NCBI GenBank assembly: GCA_946186725.1
Contig: CAMHOI010000056.1
Location: 1 to 6,897 of the forward strand
DNA: 6,897 nt
Reading direction: 5' to 3'
Source: an uncultured Clostridia bacterium
GTDB taxonomy: Bacteria > Bacillota > Clostridia > Oscillospirales > Acutalibacteraceae
The translations under genes were made by a program, and so were the position numbers. A model generated the notes under the pieces. The model searched no databases, was not told the origin of the DNA, and saw nothing but the letters and a program-made list of their open reading frames with translations. Shown here piece after piece: positions 1-6,751 of this stretch. Position 1 is the first letter of the stretch. Each line of letters begins with the position of its first letter.

Positions 1-457
1 GGGCATAGGCGAGGGTGATCTCCGCCTCCGATTCCACATGGCGCCGAAGCATATCCTTGATGTCAAGATTGGCGACCACGTCGGCGTCGCACAGAGCGAC
101 GTACTCCTCGGGCGCCCGCTCAATGTACTCCAGCATGGAGTAGACCGAGCCGATCTTGGATTCGTTCATGCCGCCGCCCAGCGAGCGGGGCGGGACGATG
201 GTCAGCCCGCCGTTCTGCCGGGCGAGATCCCAGGACTTTCCGCTCTCAAGGTGATCCATCAGGGAGCGGTAGTTGCTCCGGGTCATCACGGCCACCCGGC
301 TGACGTCGGCGTGGACGAGGTTGGAAAGGGAGAAATCGATCAGGCGATACCGCCCGCCGAAGGGCACCGAGCCGCTCGCGCGCACGTCGGTCATCTCGCC
401 GAGCAGGTCGTCGCCGCAGTTGCCGAAGACGATGCCGAGGATGGAGTTGCTTTTCAT
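1..457 (-). CDS. glgD: GlgD-type ADP-glucose pyrophosphorylase paralogue (partial, 3' end beyond window)
   Basis: This is the N-terminal 152 residues of a nucleotidyltransferase-fold protein; the gene runs off the left edge, and family members are usually about 370 residues. It aligns by eye with the neighbouring GlgC: GGRYRLIDFSLSNLV matches GlgC's GGKYRIIDFPLSNCV, and SGKSWDLARQNGGL matches GSGQPWDLDRLHGGV. However, the substrate-binding signatures are degenerate. The GGQGSRLG loop of GlgC is replaced by GNCGDDLLGE (residues 12-21), the KPAV lysine segment by SGSV, and the SGDHIY segment by CDADVV. In Firmicutes, GlgD is known to associate with GlgC and modulate it while being nearly inactive alone. 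The ATG overlaps the glgC stop codon as ATGA, so translation is probably coupled; AAAGGCGGGTG just upstream is a weak ribosome binding site. Confidence is high for the GlgD assignment. The regulatory role is family knowledge. Confidence 0.93.
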   Translation of the reverse strand, partial: MKSNSILGIVFGNCGDDLLGEMTDVRASGSVPFGGRYRLIDFSLSNLVHADVSRVAVMTRSNYRSLMDHLESGKSWDLARQNGGLTIVPPRSLGGGMNESKIGSVYSMLEYIERAPEEYVALCDADVVANLDIKDMLRRHVESEAEITLAYA

Positions 458-1671
458 ACCGTTTCACCCGCCTTTACGTCGGTGGAGATCATGGATTTCG
501 GCTTGACCCGGGCGCCCTTGCCGACGGTCACGCCCTCGCCGACCACGGCGACGTCCCACTGGGACAGATCCTCCATCTCCTCGGGCTTCCACCCGACGTG
601 GGCGCCTTCCTCAATGACGCAGTTCTCCGCGATGATGGCGTACTCCACGACGGCGCCCTTCTTGATGACGGTGCCGGGCATAACAATGGAATCCAGCACC
701 GTCGCGCCCTCCTCGACGACAACGTCTCGGAAGAGAACGGAGAAGTCGATGTTGCCGTTGATCTCGCAGCCGTCGGTGACGATGGCGTTTTCGATATGGG
801 CCTTGTCCCCCACGTAATGGGGCGCCGAGCTGCCCGGGCGGGAATAGATGCGCCAGTCGGGATCGTCCAGCCGCAGGTCGAGCCGGGGATTGAGCAGATC
901 GAGGTTGGACTCCCACAGAGAGCCGATGGTGCCCACGTCCTTCCAATAGCCCTCGAAGGGATAGGCGACCAGGCGCCGACCCTCCTCCAGCATCTTGGGA
1001 ATGATGTTTTTGCCGAAGTCGTTTTCGGAGTTGGGATCCTTCTCGTCCGCGCGCAGGTAGTCGCGCAGCACCGGCCAGCTGAACACGTAGATGCCCATGG
1101 ACGCCTTGTTGGATTTGGGATGCTTGGGCTTCTCCTCAAAGGCGTAGACGGTGCCGTCGTCGTTGCAGTTCATGATCCCGAAGCGGGAGGCCTCCTCCAT
1201 GGGGACCTCCAGCACGGCGATGGTGCAGTCAGCGCCCGTCTGCTTGTGCCGGTCGAGCATGAGGGAGTAGTCCATCTTGTAAATATGGTCGCCCGAGAGG
1301 ACGAGGACGTAATCGGGGTCGTAGGTCTCGATGAAGGGGATGTTCTGGTAGATGGCGTTGGCGGTGCCCTTGTACCAGTCGGTGCCCGAGATCTGCTGAT
1401 AGGGCGGCAGGATGCGGACGCCGCCGTGGAGGCGGTCAAGATCCCATGGCTGACCCGACCCTATGTAGCGGTTGAGATCGAGGGGCTGGTACTGGGTCAG
1501 CACGCCCACGGTGTCGATCCCCGAGTTGACGCAGTTGGAGAGGGGGAAGTCGATGATCCTGTACTTTCCGCCGTAGGCCACCGCCGGTTTGGCGACGTGG
1601 CTGGTCAGCACGCCCAGGCGGCTGCCCTGGCCGCCGGCGAGCAGCATGGCGACACATTCTGTCTTTTGCAT
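454..1671 (-). CDS. glgC: Glucose-1-phosphate adenylyltransferase (ADP-glucose pyrophosphorylase catalytic subunit)
   Basis: The 405-residue product makes ADP-glucose and pyrophosphate from ATP and glucose 1-phosphate, the committed step of bacterial glycogen synthesis in the cytoplasm. All catalytic signatures are visible: the nucleotide loop LAGGQGSRLG (residues 11-20), KPAVAYGGKYRIIDFPLSNC (28-47), WYKGTANAIYQN (99-110), the metal and sugar region VLSGDHIYKMDY (124-135), FEEKP (178-182) and GYWKDVGT (241-248). The segment from about residue 285 has the hexapeptide-repeat character of the C-terminal left-handed beta-helix. The length is normal, slightly shorter than the 431-residue E. coli enzyme. 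The ATG at 1671 lies 4 nt after the glgB stop, and its AGGTGA ribosome binding site is formed by the last codon and stop of glgB, so the two are probably translationally coupled. The stop overlaps the glgD start by 4 nt. Confidence 0.97.
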   Translation of the reverse strand: MQKTECVAMLLAGGQGSRLGVLTSHVAKPAVAYGGKYRIIDFPLSNCVNSGIDTVGVLTQYQPLDLNRYIGSGQPWDLDRLHGGVRILPPYQQISGTDWYKGTANAIYQNIPFIETYDPDYVLVLSGDHIYKMDYSLMLDRHKQTGADCTIAVLEVPMEEASRFGIMNCNDDGTVYAFEEKPKHPKSNKASMGIYVFSWPVLRDYLRADEKDPNSENDFGKNIIPKMLEEGRRLVAYPFEGYWKDVGTIGSLWESNLDLLNPRLDLRLDDPDWRIYSRPGSSAPHYVGDKAHIENAIVTDGCEINGNIDFSVLFRDVVVEEGATVLDSIVMPGTVIKKGAVVEYAIIAENCVIEEGAHVGWKPEEMEDLSQWDVAVVGEGVTVGKGARVKPKSMISTDVKAGETV

Positions 1672-1675
1672 ACGA

Positions 1676-3589
1676 TCACCTGTCTTTTCGGTTGATTTTG
1701 CCGGGAGAACGCCGGGAAGCGCGCTTGAAGAACTGAACGGACATGGGCGGCAGCGTCAGGGAGAGGGACTGTGCCTGTCCGTGCATGGGGACGGAGTCGG
1801 CCTTCACGCTCCGGATCCCGCGGGAGGCGAGGAGGCCCTGCCCGCCGTAGCGGGCGTCGTCGCTGTCAAAGACGATCCTCCACGTCCCCGCCTCGGGGAC
1901 GCCGACGCGGTAGTCGTCGCGCTCAACGGGGACGAAGTTGCACACCGCGAGGATGGTATCACCCCTGCGGTCGCGGCGGCAGAAGGCGATGACGCTCTGC
2001 TCGTTGTCGTCGTGGGAGATCCAGAAGAAGCCCTCCCAGGAATAGTCGATCTCCCACAGCGGCGCGTTGGCAAGATAGAAACGGTTGAGCTCCCTGACGC
2101 AGGTCTGCATCTGCCGGTGGCGCTCAAATTGCAGGATGGGCCAATCCAGCTCCTCGGCCTCGTTCCACTCCTTGAACTGGGCGAACTCCTGTCCCATGAA
2201 GAGGAGCTTCTTCCCCGGGTGGGCGGCCATGAAGGCGTAGAAGGCGCGCAGATTGGCGAACTTCTGATCGTATTCGCCCGGCATCTTGCCGATCATGGTG
2301 CACTTGCCGTGCACCACCTCGTCGTGGGAAAGAGGAAGGATAAAATTCTCGCTGAACGCGTAGTAGAAGGAGAAGGTCAGCGCATCGTGGTTATACTTGC
2401 GGAAATAGGGATCCAGGGACATATAGCGGAGCATATCGTTCATCCAGCCCATGTTCCACTTGAAATTGAAGCCGAGGCCGCCCACCGAGGTGGGCTTGGT
2501 CACCATGGGCCAGGCGGTGGACTCCTCCGCGATGAGCATGACGTTGGGAAACTCGCGGAAAAGCGTCTCGCTCAAAGCGCGCAGAAACGCGACGGCCTCC
2601 AGGTTTTCCTTGCCGCCGTGGACATTGGGCAGCCACTCGCCGTCCTTGCGGTTGTAATCGAGGTAAAGCATAGAGGCGACCGCGTCCACCCGGAGCCCGT
2701 CCAGGTGATACTCCCGCAGCCAGTAGGCCGCGCTGGAGATCAGGAAGCTGGTGACCTCGGCCCGGCCGTAGTCGAACACACAGGTGCCCCACTCCTTGTG
2801 CTCCCCCTTGCGGGGGTCGGCGTACTCGTAGCAAGGAGTGCCGTCAAAGCGGTAAAGCCCGTGCTCGTCCTTGGGAAAGTGGGCGGGCACCCAGTCGAGG
2901 ATGACGCCGATCCCCTTGCGGTGGCAGTGGTCGACGAAGCGCATCAGATCCTCCGGCGTACCGTAGCGGGAGGTGGGGGCGAAATAGCCGCTAACCTGAT
3001 ACCCCCAGGAGCCGTCATAGGGATACTCCGAAACGGGCATCAGTTCAATATAGTTGTACCCCATGTCCTTGACATAGGGGATCAGCTCGTCCGCCAGCTT
3101 GCCGTAATCGAAGGTGTTGCCGTCGCCGTAACGGCGCCAGGAGCCGGCGTGGACCTCATAGATATTGACGGGAGAATCGTAGACGACCTGCTCCAGGCGC
3201 TCCTTCTGCCAGGCGGCGTCCCCCCAGCGGTAGCCGCCCAGGTCGTAGACCTTGGAGGCGGTGCCGGGCCGGGTCTCATGATGACAGGCGTAGGGGTCGG
3301 CCTTGAGCGTGACGGCGCCGTCGGGGCCGGTGACCGCGTACTTGTAGCAGGTGAAGGGCGCCTGCACGGGGAGGACGGCCTCAAACACGCCGCCTCCCAC
3401 GGGGGTCATGGGGCAGGCGGACGCGTCCCAGTCGTTGAAATCGCCCACCAGATGGACGCTCTGCGCATGGGGCGCCCAGGTGCGGAACACGGTGCCGCCC
3501 TCCTCGGTATGATTGCCGAAATAGCGGTAAGCGGTGTGACAGCGCCCGCTCCAGAACGCCTGCATGGTAAAATCGGTGGGTGCCACCAT
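1676..3589 (-). CDS. glgB: 1,4-alpha-glucan (glycogen) branching enzyme, GH13/CBM48
   Basis: The 637-residue product cuts alpha-1,4 glucan chains and re-joins them through alpha-1,6 links to branch glycogen. A CBM48 module lies at about residues 30-100 (TVFRTWAP, then VGDFNDWD), followed by the GH13 barrel. The four conserved GH13 regions are present: DWVPAHF (232-238), GLRVDAVASM with nucleophile D302, AEES with acid/base E355, and LSHDE with D423. The C-terminal beta domain ends in VQFF, followed by a basic tail (about 622-637). It lacks the extra N1 module of the 728-residue E. coli enzyme, and its length fits Bacillus-type GlgB. I place the start at ATG 3589, which has AGGAG 8 nt upstream; an in-frame TTG at 3613 has no ribosome binding site. 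It is the first gene of the glgBCD operon. Confidence 0.97.
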   Translation of the reverse strand: MVAPTDFTMQAFWSGRCHTAYRYFGNHTEEGGTVFRTWAPHAQSVHLVGDFNDWDASACPMTPVGGGVFEAVLPVQAPFTCYKYAVTGPDGAVTLKADPYACHHETRPGTASKVYDLGGYRWGDAAWQKERLEQVVYDSPVNIYEVHAGSWRRYGDGNTFDYGKLADELIPYVKDMGYNYIELMPVSEYPYDGSWGYQVSGYFAPTSRYGTPEDLMRFVDHCHRKGIGVILDWVPAHFPKDEHGLYRFDGTPCYEYADPRKGEHKEWGTCVFDYGRAEVTSFLISSAAYWLREYHLDGLRVDAVASMLYLDYNRKDGEWLPNVHGGKENLEAVAFLRALSETLFREFPNVMLIAEESTAWPMVTKPTSVGGLGFNFKWNMGWMNDMLRYMSLDPYFRKYNHDALTFSFYYAFSENFILPLSHDEVVHGKCTMIGKMPGEYDQKFANLRAFYAFMAAHPGKKLLFMGQEFAQFKEWNEAEELDWPILQFERHRQMQTCVRELNRFYLANAPLWEIDYSWEGFFWISHDDNEQSVIAFCRRDRRGDTILAVCNFVPVERDDYRVGVPEAGTWRIVFDSDDARYGGQGLLASRGIRSVKADSVPMHGQAQSLSLTLPPMSVQFFKRASRRSPGKINRKDR

Positions 3590-3597
3590 GTTTTCAT

Positions 3598-3602
3598 CTC
3601 CT
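3598..3602 (-). promoter_or_regulatory. glgB ribosome binding site (AGGAG)
   Basis: On the minus strand AGGAG is followed by 8 nt and then ATG at 3589. This decides the glgB start in favour of 3589 rather than the in-frame TTG at 3613. Confidence 0.85.
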
Positions 3603-3628
3603 GTGGATGCCAAGATCCCGTTTTCCTT

Positions 3629-3657
3629 ATCATACCAAATCCCACATGGGTTTGCAA
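3629..3657 (-). promoter_or_regulatory. Sigma-A promoter of the glgBCD operon
   Basis: On the minus strand, TTGCAA (3652-3657) as -35 is separated by exactly 17 nt from TATGAT (3629-3634), a 5/6 match to the -10 consensus. Transcription would begin near 3622, giving a leader of about 33 nt before the glgB ATG. It is the only well-spaced promoter I see in this spacer, and it sits downstream of the copAZ terminator, so the operon should be transcribed independently of the copper genes. The -35 region overlaps a pair of 8-bp direct repeats. Predicted by eye only. Confidence 0.7.
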
Positions 3658-3665
3658 GGGTTTGC
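3648..3665. repeat. Pair of GGGTTTGC direct repeats over the glg promoter -35
   Basis: GGGTTTGC occurs at 3648-3655 and again at 3658-3665, a 10-bp period of about one helical turn. The pair overlaps and immediately flanks the -35 element of the glgB promoter, where a regulator could block or recruit RNA polymerase. A third copy is at 6790-6797, upstream of another leftward promoter. No known operator consensus is recognised. Confidence 0.5.
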
Positions 3666-3707
3666 CCGTACTTTTTTCATAATGCAAGTAGGACTTTCCT
3701 TTTTGAT

Positions 3708-3726
3708 TTTGTACATAATATACAAA
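3708..3726. promoter_or_regulatory. Inverted repeat TTTGTA-N7-TACAAA in the glgB upstream region
   Basis: TTTGTA (3708-3713) and TACAAA (3721-3726) form perfect 6-bp arms around an AT-rich 7-bp centre. The site lies about 50 bp upstream of the glg -35 element and downstream of the copAZ terminator. A 19-bp dyad of this kind is typical of an operator for a dimeric regulator, but AT-rich dyads also arise by chance and I cannot name a regulator. Confidence 0.4.
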
Positions 3727-3749
3727 TTTTCGACCATTCTCGCGCATAA

Positions 3750-3788
3750 GAAAAGCGGCGACACCCGGTAAGAGTGTCGCCGCTTTTC
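3750..3788 (-). terminator. Intrinsic terminator of the copAZ operon (possibly bidirectional)
   Basis: A perfect 15-bp stem pairs 3750-3764 (GAAAAGCGGCGACAC) with 3774-3788 around a 9-nt loop (3765-3773). The GC-rich core is flanked by A4 on one arm and T4 on the other, so RNA from either strand ends in a short U-run. On the minus strand it begins 10 nt past the copZ stop codon. It probably stops copper operon transcripts before the glgB promoter. Confidence 0.88.
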
Positions 3789-3798
3789 CGGCGTCTAT

Positions 3799-4008
3799 TC
3801 AGCGCCGCACGGGATCGAAGCCGACTGCCTCCACCGCGTCCCAAAGGGCGGCCTCCTCCACGTCCTCCGCGCACACGACGGTGGCGGTCTTGGCGTCGAG
3901 ATCGGCTTCGGCGCTTTCCACGCCCGCGAGGGCGGTCAGCGCCCCCTCCACGGCGGCCTTGCAATGGGCGCAGGCCATGCCCTCCACACCGAAGGTCAGG
4001 GTTTTCAC
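3799..4008 (-). CDS. copZ: CopZ-like copper chaperone (heavy-metal-associated domain)
   Basis: The 69-residue product is a single HMA domain with the metal-binding loop GMACAHC (residues 10-16; ligands C13 and C16). CopZ proteins carry Cu+ in the cytoplasm and hand it to CopA or to a copper sensor. The CxHC form of the motif is typical of chaperones, whereas the CopA domain here has CAAC. The start is a GTG at 4008 overlapping the copA stop as GTGA; an AAGGAGGTG ribosome binding site lies inside the last copA codons, 10 nt upstream, so translation is probably coupled. It begins KTLTFGVEGM, as the family does, which supports this start. The protein is strongly acidic (13 Asp/Glu against 5 Lys/Arg) and carries an additional C46 outside the motif. 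A terminator follows immediately. Confidence 0.93.
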   Translation of the reverse strand: MKTLTFGVEGMACAHCKAAVEGALTALAGVESAEADLDAKTATVVCAEDVEEAALWDAVEAVGFDPVRR

Positions 4009-6176
4009 TCCTTTTTCACCTCCTTCGGCTTCCAGCGGCGAAGCAGGAGAGAGTTGGTCACCACGGACACCGAGCTGAAGGCCATGGCGGCGCCGGCGAC
4101 GACCGGCGAAAGCAGGCCGAAGGCGGCCAGCGGGATACCCACGGAGTTGTAGAAAAAGGCCCAAAAGAGGTTCTGCCGGATCTTGCGCATGGTGCGGCGG
4201 GAGAGGGAGATCGCGTCGGCGGCGCGGCGCAGATCGCCCGCCATCAGGACGACGTCTCCCGACTCGACGGCGACGTCGGTGCCGCCGCCCATGGCCATGC
4301 CGACGTCGGCGGCGGCGAGAGCGGGGGCGTCGTTGATCCCGTCGCCGATCATGGCGACGGTGCGCCCCTCCTGTCTGAGGCGGGCGACGGCGTCCGCCTT
4401 GTCGCGCGGCAGACATTGGGCGGCAACGCGGTCGATGCCGGCGGCCTTGGCCACGGCGGCGGCGGTGCGCTCGTTATCGCCGGTCAGCATCCATACCTCG
4501 GCGCCCAGCGCGCGGAGACGGGCAACGGCGTCGGGGGAGGTGTCTCTCAGGCGGTCGGCGACCGCCAGACAGCCGATATAGACCCCGTCGCAGGCAACGG
4601 CCATGACCGTTTTACCCTCCTCCTCGAGGGCGGAAACAGCCCCGGCGTCGACGACGGCGCCCTCCTTCTCCAGCAGAGCGGGCTTGCCCACGGCGAGGCG
4701 GCGCCCCTCGACGACGCCCGTCACGCCCATGGCGGTGACGGCGCAGAACTCACTGACCGGGGCAAGCTCGCCCTCCCACGCCGCCACGACGGCTTTGGCG
4801 AGGGGATGCTCACTGGCGTTTTGCAGGGAGGCCGTCAGGCGCAGCAGCTCCTCCCCGGTGACCCCGGCGGGCCGCAGATCGGTCAGGGCGGGCCGGCCCT
4901 CGGTCAGGGTGCCGGTCTTGTCCAGCACGACGGCGTTGACGCCGCTGAGGGTCTGAAGGGTCTCGCCGCCTTTGATCAGGATGCCGAACCTGGCGCCAAG
5001 ACCGGTGCCGACCATGATGGCGGTGGGGGTGGCTAGGCCGAGGGAGCAGGGGCATGCGATGACCAGCACGCTGACGGCGTTGACCAGGGCACGCTCCACC
5101 TCCCCGTCGGCGATCATCCACCCGGCGAAGGTGAGAAGCGCGATCCCCAGCACGGCGGGGACGAAGACGGCGGCGACCCGGTCGGCGGCGGCCTGGATGG
5201 GCGCCTTGCTTCCCTGCGCCTGTTCGACCATACGGATAATGCGGGACAGCATGGAATCCACGCCCACGGCGGTCGCCTCGATATAGAGCAGACCGGTGGT
5301 GTTGAGCGTGCCGCCGAAGACGCTGTCGCCCACGCCCTTGTCCACGGGGAGACTCTCCCCGGTCAGCGTGGACTCCTCCAGCGCTGAGGCGCCCTCTCGG
5401 ATGACGCCGTCGACGGGCACCTTTTGCCCCGGACGGACGACGACGGTGTCGCCCACGGACACCTCGTGGAGGGGGACCTCCAACTCCCGTCCGTCGCGCA
5501 GCACGAAGGCGGTCATGGCCTGCAGCCCCACCAGCCGGCGCACGGCGTCGGCGGTGCGCGCCTTGGCGCGACCCTCCAGCCGCTTGCCCAGCAGAACGAG
5601 GGTGATGACCACGGCGCTCGCCTCATAGTAAACGGTCATTCCTCCGTGGCCGGCGTGGCCGGCATGGGCGAAGAAGGTCAGATACACGCTGTAGAAATAG
5701 GCCGCGGAGGTGCCCATGGCGACCAGCACGTCCATCGTGGCGCTCCCGTGGCGCAGGGCGAGAAAGGCGTGCTTATAGAATCGCCAGCCGATCAGGAACT
5801 GCACGGGGGTGGCCAGCGCGAACTGAAAATACGGATTGTGGAGAAATGCCGTCCACTCCCATCCGAAGGGCATCAGGATCATCCCCAGCAGGAGAGGAAA
5901 GCTCAGCACGGCGGCGACGATCAGCTCGACGCGCGCCCGCTTCTCCTCCCGCTGACGCAGGGTGGGACGGTCGGTATGGACGCTTGCGCCGTAGCCGAGG
6001 GAGACGACGGTGGCGATGACGTCCTGCGCGGTGATGCCCTCGTAGGTGACGGTGGCCTGCATGGTCGCCAGATTGACGGCGGCGCTTTGCACCCCCTCAC
6101 GGCGAGAGAGCACCTTCTCAATGCGGCCGGAGCAGGCGGCGCAGGTCATGCCGGTAATATCAAACTGTGTGGTCAT
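4005..6176 (-). CDS. copA: Cu+-exporting P1B-1-type ATPase
   Basis: The 723-residue product is a membrane pump that uses ATP to expel Cu+. One N-terminal metal-binding domain (about 1-68) carries GMTCAAC (9-15). Next come an eight-helix P1B core with TGES in the actuator domain (272-275), the transmembrane metal motif CPCSLGLATP (375-384), phosphorylation motif DKTGT (D419), SEHP nucleotide-binding motif (455-458), TGDN (565-568) and GDGINDAP (611-618). Y676-N677 and M698 with S701-S702 in the last two helices are the remaining Cu+ site residues, so Cu+ specificity is well supported. A short His-rich extracytoplasmic loop (H171, H174, H177, M180) lies between two helices. The start is ATG 6176 with AGGAGG 8 nt upstream; an in-frame ATG at 6209 has no ribosome binding site. 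It is co-transcribed with copZ. Confidence 0.97.
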   Translation of the reverse strand: MTTQFDITGMTCAACSGRIEKVLSRREGVQSAAVNLATMQATVTYEGITAQDVIATVVSLGYGASVHTDRPTLRQREEKRARVELIVAAVLSFPLLLGMILMPFGWEWTAFLHNPYFQFALATPVQFLIGWRFYKHAFLALRHGSATMDVLVAMGTSAAYFYSVYLTFFAHAGHAGHGGMTVYYEASAVVITLVLLGKRLEGRAKARTADAVRRLVGLQAMTAFVLRDGRELEVPLHEVSVGDTVVVRPGQKVPVDGVIREGASALEESTLTGESLPVDKGVGDSVFGGTLNTTGLLYIEATAVGVDSMLSRIIRMVEQAQGSKAPIQAAADRVAAVFVPAVLGIALLTFAGWMIADGEVERALVNAVSVLVIACPCSLGLATPTAIMVGTGLGARFGILIKGGETLQTLSGVNAVVLDKTGTLTEGRPALTDLRPAGVTGEELLRLTASLQNASEHPLAKAVVAAWEGELAPVSEFCAVTAMGVTGVVEGRRLAVGKPALLEKEGAVVDAGAVSALEEEGKTVMAVACDGVYIGCLAVADRLRDTSPDAVARLRALGAEVWMLTGDNERTAAAVAKAAGIDRVAAQCLPRDKADAVARLRQEGRTVAMIGDGINDAPALAAADVGMAMGGGTDVAVESGDVVLMAGDLRRAADAISLSRRTMRKIRQNLFWAFFYNSVGIPLAAFGLLSPVVAGAAMAFSSVSVVTNSLLLRRWKPKEVKKE
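4017..4025 (-). promoter_or_regulatory. copZ ribosome binding site (AAGGAGGTG) inside copA
   Basis: AAGGAGGTG on the minus strand doubles as copA codons for the Lys-Glu-Val near the C terminus. The AGGAGG core (4019-4024) lies 10 nt before the GTG at 4008, which supports the GTG start of copZ. Confidence 0.85.
5646..5663. repeat. Tandem 9-bp repeat encoding the His-rich loop of CopA
   Basis: GTGGCCGGC is repeated exactly twice (5646-5654 and 5655-5663), encoding Ala-Gly-His twice (residues 172-177) on the minus strand. With H171 this puts histidines every third residue in the loop between the third and fourth membrane helices. Confidence 0.75.
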
Positions 6177-6270
6177 GAAAGAACCCTCCTTTCCGGGGCA
6201 TTTTTCCATCCGAAAAACATATAGTTAAGATACGACAATCCGCCGACAACGGCAGAACGGAGCTTGGCTT
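6177..6270. promoter_or_regulatory. Divergent copA / tspO intergenic region
   Basis: These 94 bp must hold the local control of copA (leftward) and tspO (rightward). For tspO, TTTCCA (6203-6208), 17 nt, TAAGAT (6226-6231) is a weak promoter candidate, and TATAGT (6220-6225) is another -10-like sequence without a matching -35. I see no convincing -35/-10 pair for copA. Two CGACAA direct repeats (6233-6238, 6244-6249) are spaced by 11 bp. No CopY-type TACAnnTGTA box is visible. Confidence 0.4.
6184..6192 (-). promoter_or_regulatory. copA ribosome binding site (AAAGGAGGG)
   Basis: A near-perfect Shine-Dalgarno sequence; its AGGAGG core (6185-6190) lies 8 nt before the ATG at 6176. This selects 6176 over the upstream in-frame ATG at 6209. 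Confidence 0.88.
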
Positions 6271-6747
6271 ATGAAGATCACGACCGTAAACCTGAGGACC
6301 CTGCTGCCCAGTTTACTGCTTCCCTCCGCGGTGGGAGGCGTGGGAGCCGTCATCACGGCCATGGGCATGGACGCCTACCGTCAGCTCAAGCAGCCGCCCC
6401 TCGTCCCGCCGGGCTGGGTCTTCGGTGTGGTGTGGACGGTGCTCTATTTGCTGATGGGATATGCGGCCTATCGGGTGCGCTCCTCCTCCTGCTTTGAAAA
6501 AGAGGGGGCTTTGCAGGCATATTATATCCAGTTGGCGCTCAATTTCCTCTGGGTGGTCGTCTTTTTCCGCTTCGGCATGCTGTGGCTGGCCGCGGTGGTG
6601 CTGGCGCTGCTGATCGCGGCCATCCTGCTGACGATGAAACGCTTTGCGTCCTGCGATACGACGGCGGCCCGCCTGCTGATTCCCTATCTGGCGTGGTGCG
6701 CTTTCGCCCTCTATCTCAACGTCGGCACCGCCGTACTCAACCGCTGA
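6271..6747 (+). CDS. tspO: TspO/MBR family membrane protein (tryptophan-rich sensory protein)
   Basis: The 158-residue product matches the TspO/MBR family in length and in its diagnostic motifs: QPPLVPPGWVFGVVWTVLYL followed by LMGYAAY (residues 41-67), LALNFLWVVVFF (88-99) and LIPYLAWCAFALYLNVGTAVLN (136-157). Five hydrophobic segments are evident (about 10-30, 47-67, 83-99, 103-121 and 132-155). Tryptophans are at 49, 55, 94, 105 and 142. The family binds porphyrins and related ligands in the membrane and is linked to tetrapyrrole and oxidative stress responses; the exact function in Firmicutes is unsettled. The ATG has GGAG (6259-6262) 8 nt upstream, and the alternative-frame ATG at 6264 gives no family match. 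It is divergent from copA. No clear terminator follows it, and a leftward promoter lies just past its stop codon. Confidence 0.93.
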   Translation: MKITTVNLRTLLPSLLLPSAVGGVGAVITAMGMDAYRQLKQPPLVPPGWVFGVVWTVLYLLMGYAAYRVRSSSCFEKEGALQAYYIQLALNFLWVVVFFRFGMLWLAAVVLALLIAAILLTMKRFASCDTTAARLLIPYLAWCAFALYLNVGTAVLNR

Positions 6748-6751
6748 ATCC

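Noticed and set aside
598..1695. 365-codon plus-strand open frame opposite glgC
   Set aside because: It is a shadow of glgC, with no ribosome binding site and no family features.
1589..3682. 697-codon open frame on the plus strand, antisense to glgB
   Set aside because: It lies opposite a gene with all GH13 catalytic motifs. Its translation is low-complexity (Gly, Val, Ala, His, Asp-rich) with no recognisable domain, as expected for a shadow frame in GC-rich DNA.
3799..4416. A longer reading of copZ extended into copA to 205 codons
   Set aside because: The extension overlaps essential copA motifs in another frame and is Arg-rich. The GTG at 4008 with its strong ribosome binding site and a family-typical N terminus is the true start.
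3774..5036. 420-codon plus-strand open frame opposite copZ and copA
   Set aside because: It is Arg/Gly/His-rich without domains, starts inside the terminator hairpin, and lies opposite well-supported genes.
6177..6209. Upstream ATG for copA at 6209 (11 extra residues)
   Set aside because: It has no Shine-Dalgarno sequence, and the extra stretch is encoded by the real ribosome binding site region of the ATG at 6176.
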